From NCBI GenBank assembly GCA_022376515.1, contig WTXI01000006.1, forward strand, positions 682,001 to 746,000: a stretch of DNA of 64,000 nt, written 5' to 3'. Positions 23,901 through 35,253 of the stretch are shown here, one piece after another. A program made the translations under genes and the position numbers. Below the pieces are notes generated by a model. That model saw only the letters and a list, made by a program, of their open reading frames with translations, was not told the origin of the DNA and searched no databases. The stretch's first letter is position 1. Each line of letters begins with the position of its first letter. The stretch is from Lactifluus volemus (Eukaryota > Basidiomycota > Agaricomycetes > Russulales > Russulaceae).

Positions 23901-25057
23901 AAGTGCTAAGCCTGCTCGTCGACAACTGGGGTGTATTGGGCAGCACGACCGATATCTTGGAAGGTTATATTCTGCTTGACGCCAACGCTGTCCTGCAGGT
24001 TCGTCACCCAGTCGTGGACGTGACTATTCTACCTTCACACTGCAAATATAGAGACACGCATCCCAGCTGTTTATCGCGCTCAAGCAACCTCTGACTGACG
24101 CAAGTTCAAATCATGCGAGAGGGTTGCTCGATGCCTTGGCATTGACGCTTCAGTTAGCTCACCCCTCAACTTACTCAGAAATCGTTCACTCGAGTGGCCT
24201 GTTCTCTTCTTTGATAGCAACGGTCGTAGAAGATAAGGTTCTTAGTACTATCCCTCAGCTAGTCAATAACCAGCTGAATCAGCAAATAAGGCCGACGTTT
24301 TCATTCTTACCCGTGATGTCGAAGTCATGGCTCGGCTCGCTATTCTAGATTCACGGGTCTTCCTTCAATACATGAATGCTTCGGCCAGTATGCTAGGGAA
24401 ACCAGAGACTACGTTGTGGGAAGGTTTACTGGATCAATGGCGGCAGCGGGTGAGTAACTTGACATTAGATCTAAGGAAAACACGTACTTTCCATCGTTTC
24501 TTCATAGTTTGACAATGTTTCCGAACCCCGGCATCGCAAACTGTTTGCCATGGGGCTTGCGGCTCTGGTCTCTACCGGCAGACCTGAGGTCCTAGGACGA
24601 CTCTCTAGCGAAGTCTTCGACCTCTGGACCGACGTCTTTGCGGAGCTGAAAGAAGTGCAGCAACAGCAAGAGGATGAACTTGGAGAAGAAACGTGAAATT
24701 TTCATGCTTGCAGAAACTCCTTAACTGACGTCTTGTCATGCAGCACTATCCTGACAGCGTATTGGGACCAACCGGCACCATCCTTTTTCAACGGCTCTGA
24801 GGACACGCCCGAATACGACCGCCGGAAAAAGGTAACCCTTGTTATATGATGTGGTGAAAGCCATTTACCGTTGGTTTTTCCGATAGGCTTACGATACGGA
24901 TCCTGTACGCACTATCCTACTCTCGTCATTCATCGCAGAGCGCCTGCGGGAAGCAGAGGTTGTATGCGGAGGAGCACAGGTTATGCAGACCCAATACCTA
25001 TCGAAGGCGGATCCTCCAGTCCTCCAGCACCTCATGCGAGAGATTTTTGGGTCGTAG
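20911..25057 (+). CDS. KAP120: Importin-11/KAP120-type nuclear transport receptor
   Basis: The product starts MSNDSTQTTHQTSIQEVY and runs through many exons of alpha-helical HEAT-repeat sequence. Diagnostic blocks are APLYIRQLSIIQLKN (importin-beta N-terminal type), SNEVIIAKLARSDFPHKW, LRALNAVLKELSHIKM, LCDDLILYYWEKVVQ, PGMVLFKESLAQWSPARK, VTFLVTRFMPLNPNDLEGWM-NPEEWVN and the C-terminal LREAEVVCGG then QYLSKADPPVLQHLM. The LNPNDLEGWM/PEEWVN pair is typical of the Kap120/importin-11 branch, which carries cargo such as ribosome-assembly factors into the nucleus with RanGTP. Joins I checked kept frame, for example GTGAATCC to ACGCAG near 22,410-22,461. It converges on PEX2, 116 bp apart. Confidence 0.9.
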
Positions 25058-25173
25058 CCCATAGTACTATACGCTCGGACTATGAAGACACCCGCCACTT
25101 TCTACTGATAACAAACAGCATATCACTTTATACTTTACGACAAGAGATGTCTTACAATAATTAGTGCCAATGT

Positions 25174-26873
25174 TTACTCTGACTGTTCCTCGTCGCTACC
25201 ACTGACCCAGCTTCGGCTTCCCGCACTCATACCACTGACCCCACTCAAGCTACTGGAGCCCATTTCGTCAAAATAGTCGCTCCCCCACTCTTCGGCGCTC
25301 CCTTCGTCACCTTCACTCGGGAGGTAAATGTTTCCAACGTGAAAACGCTTGGCACTCAACACGGGTGCCGTACAACGTAGGCATACCCACGGCCCTCCCC
25401 CCTCATCTGCTGCACGCAGCATCTTCTCCGCGATACACGTATAGCAATAGACGTGCCCGCAAGAAGTCTGATAAGGCGTCGTGAGCGGATGCTTCGGTGG
25501 CTCGTGCCTCCTCTCTTCGGGTTGGGAATCGGAAGATGACTGAGGTTGAATAGTGCTAGCAAGCGCAAAGACCTGCGTTGGATCTGCGATGTTGAGCGTG
25601 GTTGTGGCGCTTTCATGACATATCGCACATTCATCCTGGGGAGATGCGCAAATTGTCCATGCTTTGGAGTTGGTCATCCTCTCCCACGTATGTGGCTCGA
25701 GCCCAAACACATTGCGTGCAGGGACGGGAACCAGAACGGACAGTGTACTTAGTGGATGCATTATGGCACCCGCTGCGTCCCGGCGACACGTCGGAGCTTG
25801 CGGTGGGAAGGAGTGGAAGGAGGAAGATGAGGAACTCCTGGGTCACAAATGACAACGATCAGCAGGACACGTCTGAGGAGAAATATGTATGTGTGTAAAT
25901 ACCGTGAATGCGTGCCACACCATCTGGCGGTTCATAAACTCATAACTGACGTTGCGCCGCACGAGCCTTCGCGACGGAACGAGTCGCATACCCAACAACC
26001 TATCCACCGTGGTGCGGTATCTACAATGAAAATGGACAAAAGAAAGAATTTCAGTCAGCTCACGCTGGAAAGACGTAAACATGGTGGCCCGAGTTTGGTG
26101 CTTACTGCCCGTCCCAGAGGAACGCAACGAAGCTCACCAGGGCAATCGCGGCGTGCGTAGTCTCCAATGTCGTCATCAGCTCCCAAGCCTTCCTACGGCG
26201 ATCCGAGCTCGGGGCGTCGGGCCAGGCCTTGGACAGGGCGTGCCCACGTAAACGGGTGTGAACGTAGGGCAAGACGATCGTCAAAGCCCCATGAGCGAGA
26301 AGAACCTTCCGGGGAAGTCTAGATACTTTGGGCCGGCCAAGGAGGCGCTCGTGAGATTTCATAATAATGATAAATGCAGGCCACCCGAGGGGTCAACGCA
26401 CGAGCAGCACGGCCATCATCTATAGCTGGCATGGCATACTTGAGGTCCTGCAGTTTAGAACCGTAGGACGCGCCGGTCGCCCAAACCGAGAGTCTGTACA
26501 ACGTCAGCTGCATAAATAATGACAACTCGGGCTCGAAACGGGACTTGAGAGTAGACTGGCATACGCATTACGCAACGCGCGGTGGGGTCGCGGGGTTTGT
26601 GGGAAAGGGCAGGTAGATGCGGATGATCAGAAAAAAAGGGTAGCGGAAAGCAAATTAAAAATAAAAATTGCGCACGTTGACGAGGCCGAGGGCCTTGCTG
26701 AGAGGGTCGCGGAGGAGATTGACAAGCTCGACATCGAGCAATTCCGCGTCGAGCTGCCCGACACGGAGTATGCGAGATGCGGGCGAGCGTGTCCTTTCCA
26801 AAGATTGCTCGGCATGGCTGAGGGCTGGCTGAGCTTGGTCCCACAACTGCTGCCACGAAGTGGGTTGGCTCAT
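25174..26873 (-). CDS. PEX2: Peroxisomal biogenesis RING ubiquitin ligase PEX2
   Basis: The ATG at 26873 starts MSQPTSWQQLWDQAQPAL, then ASRILRVGQLDAELLDVEL, the conserved Pex2 N-terminus. Middle exons carry membrane-type sequence and the block YRTTVDRLLGMRLVPSRRLV followed by NVSYEFMNRQMVWHAFT, also characteristic. The C-terminus is a RING: CAICHESA, later TSCGHVYCYTCIAEKM, and WVCLRC, which supply the C-x2-C, C-G-H-x2-C-x2-C and C-x2-C zinc ligands. The tail is acidic and Ser-rich. Pex2 works with Pex10 and Pex12 in the peroxisomal membrane to ubiquitinate the import receptor Pex5. Upstream lies the HNH island. Confidence 0.93.
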
Positions 26874-27588
26874 GGAGTGCCGTTGAGGAGAATAATATGC
26901 ACTCACGTGATCTGATCGATTTAGAGCGTTCTCATTTGACCGTCACGATAAAGGTACTGTAGTATTAAAGAAGACGCCACGAATACCAGCGGCGTCCCTG
27001 TTATTAGGCATAACGACTCGGCCGGGAAACCTTTGAGTTTTGAACATAATAGCGTGTAACGATTCTGATTAATGAACATATCCATATCCCTCCTTGTCCA
27101 GACATCCATCCGATATGAACATATATGAACCCGCGCCATGCGATCACCTTGTACAGTTATAGTATGCGGAGCACCCCCCCTCTATTGCGTCAGCGGTGTC
27201 CCATGCAGATCTGGCACGCGTGCAGTGGCCGCTGCTGGCGACTCGGATCGCACATTTGTACTGCAGTCTGTCCTACGCGAAGGGTGTGTATTGTCGCCAA
27301 GAGCTTACTAACGCATGCAACCACGACATATGAATCTATCGCAGATGGTTTGTCGTATACAGTATTAATACATGTTGCACATACAGACTATTATAAAAAT
27401 AATCAACTGAAGAGTCGGCAAGAAATTTGATATCTTGCTGATGGAGATGCTGAAAACGCTCAGGTCTCACAATACAGGGTCTTACAGCTTACAATATGAC
27501 ACATGAGCCCGAACCAGATCGAAAGCCGTCACTCCAAATCTTTCCCAAGTGGGCTTCAAGTTGATCACCTTCCCACCCAATCCAAACT
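26874..27588. other. Left flank of the HNH island
   Basis: No gene seen. From 26,934 the sequence matches the left flank of the second HNH copy (CTCATTTGACC, GTAGTA-TAAAGAAG), then about 370 unmatched bases follow, and homology resumes near 27,357 (TACATGTTGCACAT). Confidence 0.5.
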
Positions 27589-28836
27589 TCACGCACAAAC
27601 ACTGTCTCGACTTGCGCCACGGTGCCATCCATCCAGTGCAAGCGTCAGAAGCCGGCCAATGTCAGTCGACCCGTCGTCATCAAGTATGTCCATTTCACCC
27701 GTGTCTTTGATTAATTTGTCAATGTATTGTCCCACGCCCGACAGGTGAAGGATGTGGGCGATGGCGCTGTGCAGCGCGAGGAGCCGACGCGAGGGTGGGT
27801 CGATGGTCAAATCCTCGAAGAGTGTGCGATTGACAGGGAGATGTAAAAAACGACCGAGGCGGAACGAGTCGACGCAATAGGTATTGGGCGGCTGGTCTGA
27901 AACTTCGGTAAAAAAAACCATGAAGGTAACAAAGCAGTAACGGAGAGTAGGGTTGAGAGTTATGGCATTCTCGGGTCGGTCGATCCCAGCACCTTTGACT
28001 AGTATGTAGCTGACTCCCCAGTCAAGCAAATCAAGAAGGTCTAAGACAGTCTGTTCCTGACCCTGTGAACAAGTTCAAGTAACCGGCAAGATCTTCGAAG
28101 TGAGGGATGATATCTACCAATTGCGAGGAGCCACTTTCGATCCGTGTCAGGGAATGTGGAATAATGTGGCCAGTTTTAGTACATTGAATGAATTTGCTTT
28201 ATCTGAAATCGGGTGACCATCATCGTCTTCAGCATCATCACCATAGCTGGTCGTCCGCCTTATTGCTTCGGCCATCTCGTATTCACGCGAGATCACGCAG
28301 CGATGGTGGTCGCGGATGAGGCAAAGGCGCCGTAGACCTGTGAATCGATTTGGGGTCCCACCAAACTCTTCTCCTGCTCGCATTCTCTCTGCGGCGGAAT
28401 AAGATCCCGAGTTGGGGGTCGGATTGGGCGTCCTTCCACCGGAAACTCTCACTGGAAAGACAGAAGTTACTTGCAAGAGAAATCAAGAAAGGGGTGGAAG
28501 GATGCCCTTACGAGGCAGAAATAAGTTGTCAATCAGAAAATTCGCGAGCCCAAGCAAGGCCGTGCGGAGATCCTCTTCAATCTTCGGATCACCAAGGTTG
28601 ATGTCGTCATTGTCCTCCCTGTCCGGCGAAAGTTCCATGTGGTCAAAGAAAAATTGCAAGAAGACATCCTTGGATTCTTCCGAACGGGCATATTCATACG
28701 TGAGACGAACAAGACGAGGAAGGTTGTATGGGATGCATCCTTTGTTGTCCCTATCGGACCCTGGTTCAAAATGGTTGACAATGTGATCAAATCTGCGCTT
28801 CGCCTGGGCACGTTTACTTGGTTCAAAGCGGACCAT
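27589..28836 (-). pseudogene. HNH-endonuclease gene, damaged copy A
   Basis: Same gene structure as copy B: start MVRFEPSKRAQAKRRFDHI at 28836, first intron ending in TTTCCAG, and the same final stop. Two defects hit the catalytic region. Near 28,168 one G is missing relative to copy B, so the VAHIIPHSL strand becomes LATLFHIP followed by a stop. In the last exon the second catalytic His is replaced: the CAT of copy B aligns with CGT (Arg). The first could be a sequencing error, given others in this window; the second could not. So this copy is probably inactive as a nuclease even if its frame is restored. Confidence 0.75.
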
Positions 28837-28885
28837 GTTCAAGGTTTGGGTGGTAAAACTGGACTCAAACGCAGTCACGGCCCGG

Positions 28886-28893
28886 TGACGTCA
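28886..28893. promoter_or_regulatory. CRE-like palindrome TGACGTCA upstream of HNH copy A
   Basis: Perfect 8-bp palindrome 50 bp upstream of the ATG at 28836. It matches the site of ATF/CREB-type bZIP factors such as fission yeast Atf1. It is kept in copy B at a similar distance. Function is inferred. Confidence 0.45.
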
Positions 28894-29158
28894 TAGATTC
28901 CCCACCCCTGTGTCACCCTTCGCTCTGTGACCACTCACTGTCATGTAACCTTAAGGTCCATGGACATTCCCAGTGACAATGATGATTTCACATGGACAAC
29001 TTATTCGGACTGTAGTTCTTGTGGATTGTGGAGCTTCATATTATCGTATATTTGGAAAATACATGCATTTGTTAGATTGATGTGTCTTGCAGGGATCAGC
29101 TTGGGCACAAGCCAAAAAAAAAAAAAAGCGGGGGAGCTTCACAGTCGCGCAGAATGGT

Positions 29159-29234
29159 CACGTGATCAAAGTTACCAGTAAGTTACCGGCCCGGGGGTTT
29201 TTCCCGCAACTGTCCGTAGAGCTTTGATCACGTG
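29159..29234. repeat. Perfect 13-bp inverted repeat containing CACGTG
   Basis: CACGTGATCAAAG at 29,159-29,171 is repeated inverted as CTTTGATCACGTG at 29,222-29,234, with a 50-base GC-rich spacer that contains CCGGCCCGGG. It could be a bHLH-type double site or the end of a small element. Confidence 0.55.
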
Positions 29235-30463
29235 CTAGATTAGGGCAGGTCAAGCTCAACTTGGGTGACTGCCCCTCCGCCCCACACTCTCATTGTCCAC
29301 CACACTAACAAAACCGGTGGCCCAGCCAGCAAAAACTTCAATGCCCACCTTCTCCTACCCCTCCCCTTCCCTTTTTTGCTGATCGTGTTGCTTCACAGCA
29401 CTTCCGATGGTTGCCAGAACTTCACCTACCGATGCTCTCACCACCTCACCCACCACCTCACTAGAAGCCAGATAACTGTTGCTTGTTGGTTATCAAGCAT
29501 AGGTGGGTATATGGGTGGCTCAGGTGAGTGGCTCCTCTCCTCACTCTCCCCCTGTCTGTTGACTCTCCAGTGACTCAGATGGCACATCCAGCACCTCAAC
29601 TGGTTCATCCGGTGGCGCGTTGACTGGCACATCAGCGCATGGTGAATTGAGTTGCAGAGGTAGGTGGTGCCGAGGACAGTTAAGACTGCCAGCTGGCAAT
29701 GGGGGTGTCAGAATGCTTGCTGGCAGTGTGCTCGGAGGTAGACCGCATGTATGATTTCTCCCCCTTGAGCTGAGCTGATGTCCGGAAATACACAGAGCCC
29801 TCAACAGAAACAGCATGGGACTTGGGCCAATAAACTTGATGGGCTCGCGATGGCGCGACCCTTACACTATTCGAGACATTTCTTCTGCAAGATCAATCCC
29901 TCCGGCCTTTCTTGTCCTGCTGAGAACTCCTCACGACTGAGTGTTGATTCACAGAAGACGATGGTGATTGTGCGCGTCGTCAATAACACAAGAGCCCGGA
30001 GGCCACTGGGTGGCTCACACGAGGTAATCAATCTATGCTTGCTTTTCGGTATTATTTGGGGTGTAAATGGCAGTGTGCAGACGCAAGTAAGCCCGTGAGC
30101 ATGAAAGGCTTTTTTTTGGCACATAGCATGCCTGATGGGAAGGTCACTTCCGGACCATCAAAAATCGCGGCGAGCCGCTTGAACGAAGCGTTGAGGACCA
30201 TAACCCGTTCATCACGCGCGAGAAATTCTCATGAACCGGATCATGCAGGGGCAGGGTGCCTCTCCGCCCTATCTTTGATGTCCTCTTCTGCTTCCGCCTC
30301 GAGTAGTGGCACAATGTTGTACGCAAAGCGGCCTCGTGGACCTCGATGACAACACCACTGTAAGTCGCCTTCTATGTGTACTTCCACCGTGATGACTACT
30401 GTCCAGGCGGTTCTGAACAAGCGCTGGACGTAGCCTTGCGGAACTTTCACCCGGCCAGTGTCT

Positions 30464-30481
30464 GGGGGGGGGGGGGGGGGG
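30464..30481 (+). repeat. 18-base G homopolymer
   Basis: Eighteen consecutive G, followed by TGCAGG. Its true length is likely to be uncertain in any assembly. It could form G-quadruplex structure. Confidence 0.9.
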
Positions 30482-30858
30482 TGCAGGTGGCTCCAGGAAT
30501 GACGACGTCCTCGAGATCTGACCGATCTGACCCTTTGCTCACAAATTATTACTGCAGAAGAGCTGTTTCCCGGCTCATTTGACCCTAAAGGTAGTGTAGT
30601 AGTAAAGAAGGCGCAGTGATGACTAGTAATATTGCTGTAGTACATGTTGCACATGCAAATACAGACTATCATAAAAATTACCAACTGAAAAGTCGGCAAG
30701 AAATTTGATATCTTGCTGATGGAAATTCTGAAAAGGCTCAGGTCTTACAGCTTACAATACTATGTTATGACACGTGAGCCCCAGCCAGATCAAAAGCTGC
30801 GCTCCAAATCTTTCCCAAGTGGGCTTCAAGTTGATCACCTTCCCACCCAATCCAAACT

Positions 30859-32106
30859 TCACGCACAAACATTGCCTCGACTCGTGCCACGGTGCCATCC
30901 ATACAGTGCAAGCGTCACAAGCCGGCCAAAATCGGTCGACCCGTCATCATCAAGGATGCCCATTTCATCCATGTCTATGATTAATTTGTCAATGTATCGT
31001 CCCACGCCCGATAGGTGAAGGATGTGGGCGATGGCGCTGTGGAGGGCGAGGAGCCGACGCGAGGGTGGGTCGATGGTCAAATCCTCAAAGAGTGTGCGAG
31101 TGACGGGGAGGCCTAAAAGACGAGCGAGGGAGAACGAGTTGATGCAATAGGTATGCGACGGCTGGTCTGGAACTTCGGTAAAGAAAATCCTGAAGGCAGA
31201 AAAGTAGCGATGGGAAGTAGGGTTGAGAGTTATGGCATTCTCGGGTCGATCAATCCCACCACCTTTGACTATGTAGCCGATTCCCCGGTCGAGCAAATCA
31301 AGAAGGTCTAAGACAGTCTGTTTCTGACCCTGTGAACAAGTTCAAGTAACCGACAAGACTCTTCAAAGTGAAGGAGAATATCTACCAATTGCGAGGAGCC
31401 ACTTTCGATCCGTGTCAGGGAATGTGGAATAATGTGGGCCACTTTGAGTATGTTGAATAAATTTGATCCGTGTAGAATCCGGTGCCCATCGTCATCTTCA
31501 GCATCGTCACCATAACTGGTCGTCCGCTTTTCTGCTTCGTCTGTCTCGTATTCACGCGAGATCGCACAGCGATAGTGGTCGCGGATGAGGCAAAGGCGCC
31601 GTAGACCTGTGAATCGATTTGGGGTCCCACCAAACTCTTCTCCTGCTCGCATTCTCTCTGCGGCGGAATAAGATCCCGAGTCGGGGGTCGGATTGGGCGT
31701 CCTTCCACCGGAAACTTTCACTGGAAAGACAGAATATTATTTGCAAGAGAAATCAAGAAAGGGGTAAAAGGATGCCCTTACGAGGCAGAAATAAGTTGTC
31801 GATCAGAAAATTCGCGAACCCAAGCAAGGCCGTGCGGAGATCCTCTTCAATCTTCGGATCACCAAGGTTGATGTCGTCATTGTCTTCCCTGTCCGGCGAA
31901 AGTTCCATGTGGTCAAAGAAAAATTGCAAGAAGACATCCTTGGATTCTTCCGAACGGGCGTATTCATATGTGAGACGAACAAGACGAGGAAGGTTGTATG
32001 GGATGCGTCCTTTGTTGTCCCTGTCGGATCCTGGTTCAAAATGGTTGACGATGTGATCAAATCTGCGCTTCGCCTGGGCACGTTTACTTGGTTCAAAGCG
32101 GTCCAT
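30859..32106 (-). CDS. HNH-endonuclease-domain protein, intact copy B
   Basis: Three exons (32106-31782, 31720-31386, 31329-30859) give 376 residues. Introns are 61 and 56 bp, GTAAGG to CAG and GTAGAT to CAG. The N-terminal part is acidic (SPDREDNDDINLGDPKI). The HNH domain starts with RRLCLIRDHYRC, has VAHIIPHSL with His204 and His208, Asn251 in RPENAITL and His260 in NPTSHRYF, the order expected of fungal HNH_2-type nucleases. Such proteins are common and often multicopy in mushrooms, with no known function. A signal peptide or membrane segment is not visible. A CRE-like site lies 53 bp upstream. Homing, defence or domesticated-transposon roles are all possible and none is shown here. Confidence 0.78.
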
Positions 32107-32158
32107 GTTGGGTAAAGATCCAACGGCACTATTTACCCCCGCTCAGTCACGGCCCGGG

Positions 32159-32166
32159 TGACGTCA
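32159..32166. promoter_or_regulatory. CRE-like palindrome TGACGTCA upstream of HNH copy B
   Basis: Same octamer as in copy A, 53 bp upstream of the ATG at 32106, within the shared block CAGTCACGGCCCGG-TGACGTCATAGAT. Function is inferred from the motif only. Confidence 0.45.
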
Positions 32167-32175
32167 TAGATCCCC

Positions 32176-34986
32176 CACACTTTCCCTACCCTGCCCTGTT
32201 TCCCATTGACTCACCTCAGGCTTACTCGCATCTGTGCCCCACTATTTCACGCGCTTTGCTCCCCAGATCCACGTACCCCAGCCTATTGTCTGACCCCCGA
32301 TGTCAGGACTCGAATGTCAACCTTCAAGTTCGCCAACTTCACCTCAGCGACCGCCTTGCCAGCCTCCACCCTCGTGTACCCTCTCTCGTTGTCTGTTTTT
32401 GCATGAGACTTTTATGCTGTGAGCACTCCTCTGCAACATGGTTCGTTGTGGCAGTTGAGCCATACGACACCCTCAAGCGTGATGGTCCATGCAAGTTCAT
32501 TCTTGAGGCACATCTTGCAGTGAGTTCTACATCCCCGGATCCAGCATGCTCAAGAGGGTAGTGCCGCTTATGTCTCTCTTCCACCGTAAGCTTTGTGACT
32601 CAACTTTGTACTCTGCCGCCTCCACCTCTGACTACGGCACTCCCTGCCAGCGAGGACGCCTACTCTAGGCCATCCCTGCTATGCAACAGACAGACACTTT
32701 CAACTTTAAAGAGTACCACTATTCGAAATGTATGTCACGCATCCCATGCTGCTCTTCTCACCCGCTCACCGGCCATGTCCTGCGCTTCGATAAAGCCCTC
32801 ATGTCCGTACATGATCATATTGGTTATCCTCTTCTGTACCAAAATCGATAACTTCAACCCGGGATACTAGTGTAGTTTCTGTATGGCGTGTCGCTATGTT
32901 TACAACCATGTCTGTACTCAATGTATTTCAGAAAGACATCAGCGGAAACCCTACAAGCTCCCGAATCTTCGATCTTCCGGTGCAACACGGCGCCAGTGCT
33001 CGACACGGGTTAGTCCCTCCACTCGGACCTGATTGTTGGGTCAGGCGATGAAGAGGCTAACGTGATCATCTAGCACGTGGAATCCGCCGTATTCGAGGAC
33101 TGGAGCATGAATGGTTAGTGCCGTGTGATTTTGGCCCCGTGTTCCGCATCGACGCGACTCGGACTCGGCTAAGTGCTCTGGAACTTCGCAGCACAGTACA
33201 CCTTCTGAATCGCCATCGCTGTCGGCGACCGCATGGTCAGACTATAGGACCTCGGCGCGCCTGAATCTCAATGTACTGTACTCACAGGGAGGATACAGTA
33301 CACTGGCAGAGCCTTGCTCACAGACTGCGAGATCGCAAGTTCCGTCTGTTCGACCTGCGTATTGGAGGTCACCGGCAGTTCGAGTGGGTATGGGACGCGT
33401 GAATATCAACGGTGCGGCGGCGCGAGTCCTCTGAACGTCCAGGGCGACCGAGCGCGAGACGACCGGGTTTACTAGTACTTCATAGCTTGCCTTAGTATGA
33501 CGAGCTAGACTGCCGGATGTGGTCGTGTCAAGAACGCAAGGTGGGATGCATCTCGCATATACTTACAGTATAACTTAACTTGCTTCGTTCAAGTTGCCAC
33601 TCTAGTATGCCACTGCAAGCACTCTCTGATTTTCTCCCAACCAATCACCGCTGTTAACTTCCCGCTTCTTCGCTTCTCACCACTGGCCCTAAATATTGTT
33701 CCATTGAAATGACCAAGATAGGCGGAAAGACAACCCCCGTTCTCACTTTACAGCAGTTTCCTGAAAATAATGAAATGCACCCTTTTTGGCGTATCCGAAG
33801 AAGGAAATCAACATTCGACCCATGACCAATCGTCGCATCAGCCCTGACCTTAATGAATGCACCGGAGCCCTGGAAAGCTGGATGGAGTAGTATAACTGAT
33901 ATGTGCTATACATTTTACGACTCCCTGGAGCCTGTATCGCTCGAAATAGTTACTTTTGGACCGGTGAACGTGTTTCACATGTTAGTAAGCTCTGGGAACT
34001 TCTCGACATTGCTGACCACAATTGCGAGGCGAACTCCTTGATGTATTTGTTGCGACCTTTCGTAACGTCCTGGATGGATGGGTGCATACGGCTGTGACAG
34101 CTGATACTTGAACTGAAGGTAAACTTGAAGAGCATAAGGCTGTGGGCCAAACGAAATCCTGGACCCGAAACGCCCTTCGTTTCTCCACGCATTCACAAGT
34201 TTCCTCTTTCGGCACCTAACGCGGATCCTGTCCTTAGTGAGCTGGTATCTGACTTACAGGAGGGCAATTACATTCCTACACAAGAACGCAATCACTTCCA
34301 CGATTTCGGGGAGGACAGACGCTGACACCTTCCGCCAGAAACACCGCGGAGGACCACCCTACACGAACCATCCATCGTCTTTCAATATCACAAGGTGCCG
34401 TGTTGAGAAGCGTACCAGTCAAGCAGGGGGATGAAGGTCCTCGAGGCCGCCCATTGGCAATCAATACACCATTGGCATAACCAAAAAGTGAGCCCATGCC
34501 TGTATTGAAGAACGTTCTGTCATATCAAACAATGCTTGGATCGACGTCGGGGAGTGACAACCCATCAGGCAAGCGCTCAGGGCTGAAGAATGAGAGGAGA
34601 AGCCTGGGCGTGGGAGGAGAGTCAGGTTTGTCAGAAGGTTCTAGGCTTTCAAATAGCATGTCTCTGAGAGTGTGTCGTGCAACAAGCCTTCGGCAGATGG
34701 GAGGACGGGAAAGGCCGAGTCGTGGATGTAGCAAAAGTGGGTATAGGACGTCATGGCGGCTAAATTGAAAGCCGAGGAAGAGATGGACAGGATAAGAGGC
34801 GGACCTACCTCTAGGGAAAAAGTGTATAAGCACTGCCACAGCAAATGATGAAAGGAGGACTCACGGAAGCATCAGTAGATGAGTTCGTGGCCAAAAACGA
34901 TGCCAAATATCCCCCGTCCAGCATGCAACGTAGGCGACTGCGGCAAAGGCCCAGTTGCGATCAGAACCGCACGGAAGGCTAGCTTC
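32176..34986. other. Gene-poor stretch with decayed coding-like pieces
   Basis: No intact gene recognised in 2.8 kb. Near 33,200-33,400 two frames give WD-repeat-like pieces, VGDRMVRL(stop)DL and DRKFRLFDLRIGG, the first with TAG where Trp is usual. Near 33,900-34,330 pieces such as LWELLDIADHNCEAN and IRLWAKRNPGPETP read like protein but are split by stops. These look like gene remnants (inference). Confidence 0.4.
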
Positions 34987-35253
34987 GAGAAAGAGCCAGT
35001 AGGATATGACTCAGATGAACATAGGGAATCTGCTGCCATGTGCCAGTGTTACTACTAAGTTAGTGAGAATATTTTCAGAATTTGTCACCAGTTGACACAA
35101 GCCAACACACACACTCAGGCTTGGCTTTATGACTGCTATATGGCTAGTAATGTACTGAAAGGAGTGTGTGGATAGTATCATGCAGTCAAATCTTCACCCA
35201 AAACTGACCCCAACCTTAACACACATATCACAGTCACAACTACCATGACAAGT

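Larger units (their letters stand above)
26934..28905. repeat. Duplicated unit, copy A
   Basis: Direct repeat of 30,577-32,175 covering left flank, whole HNH gene, its start codon and about 70 bp of promoter (CAGTCACGGCCCG--TGACGTCATAGAT). Within the gene the two copies look over 90% identical by eye. Copy A has an extra block at about 26,985-27,355. No terminal inverted repeats or target-site duplication were found. Confidence 0.75.
28837..30858. other. Spacer between the two HNH copies
   Basis: No recognisable gene. It holds a 14-base A run at 29,114-29,127, a 13-bp inverted repeat (29,159-29,234), and an 18-base G run (30,464-30,481). Short frames at 29,265-29,816 and 30,241-30,699 are Pro/Ser/Thr-rich with no known motif. 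From 30,577 the left flank of repeat unit B begins. Confidence 0.5.
30577..32175. repeat. Duplicated unit, copy B
   Basis: Direct repeat of copy A. Shared flanks start at CTCATTTGACC and end at TGACGTCATAGAT-CCCCA. Outside these limits I see no similarity between the two sites. Confidence 0.75.

Noticed and set aside
26873..26906. PEX2 start at 26906
   Set aside because: That codon is GTG on the minus strand; the first ATG is at 26873 and directly precedes the conserved N-terminus.
27589..28836. Copy A as a normal HNH gene with a sequencing error
   Set aside because: The missing base alone could be an error, but the last catalytic His is also changed to Arg by a substitution, so it was kept as damaged.
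33853..34844. Cluster of overlapping frames read as a gene
   Set aside because: Protein-like pieces are broken by stops in every frame and I could not join them with credible splice sites.
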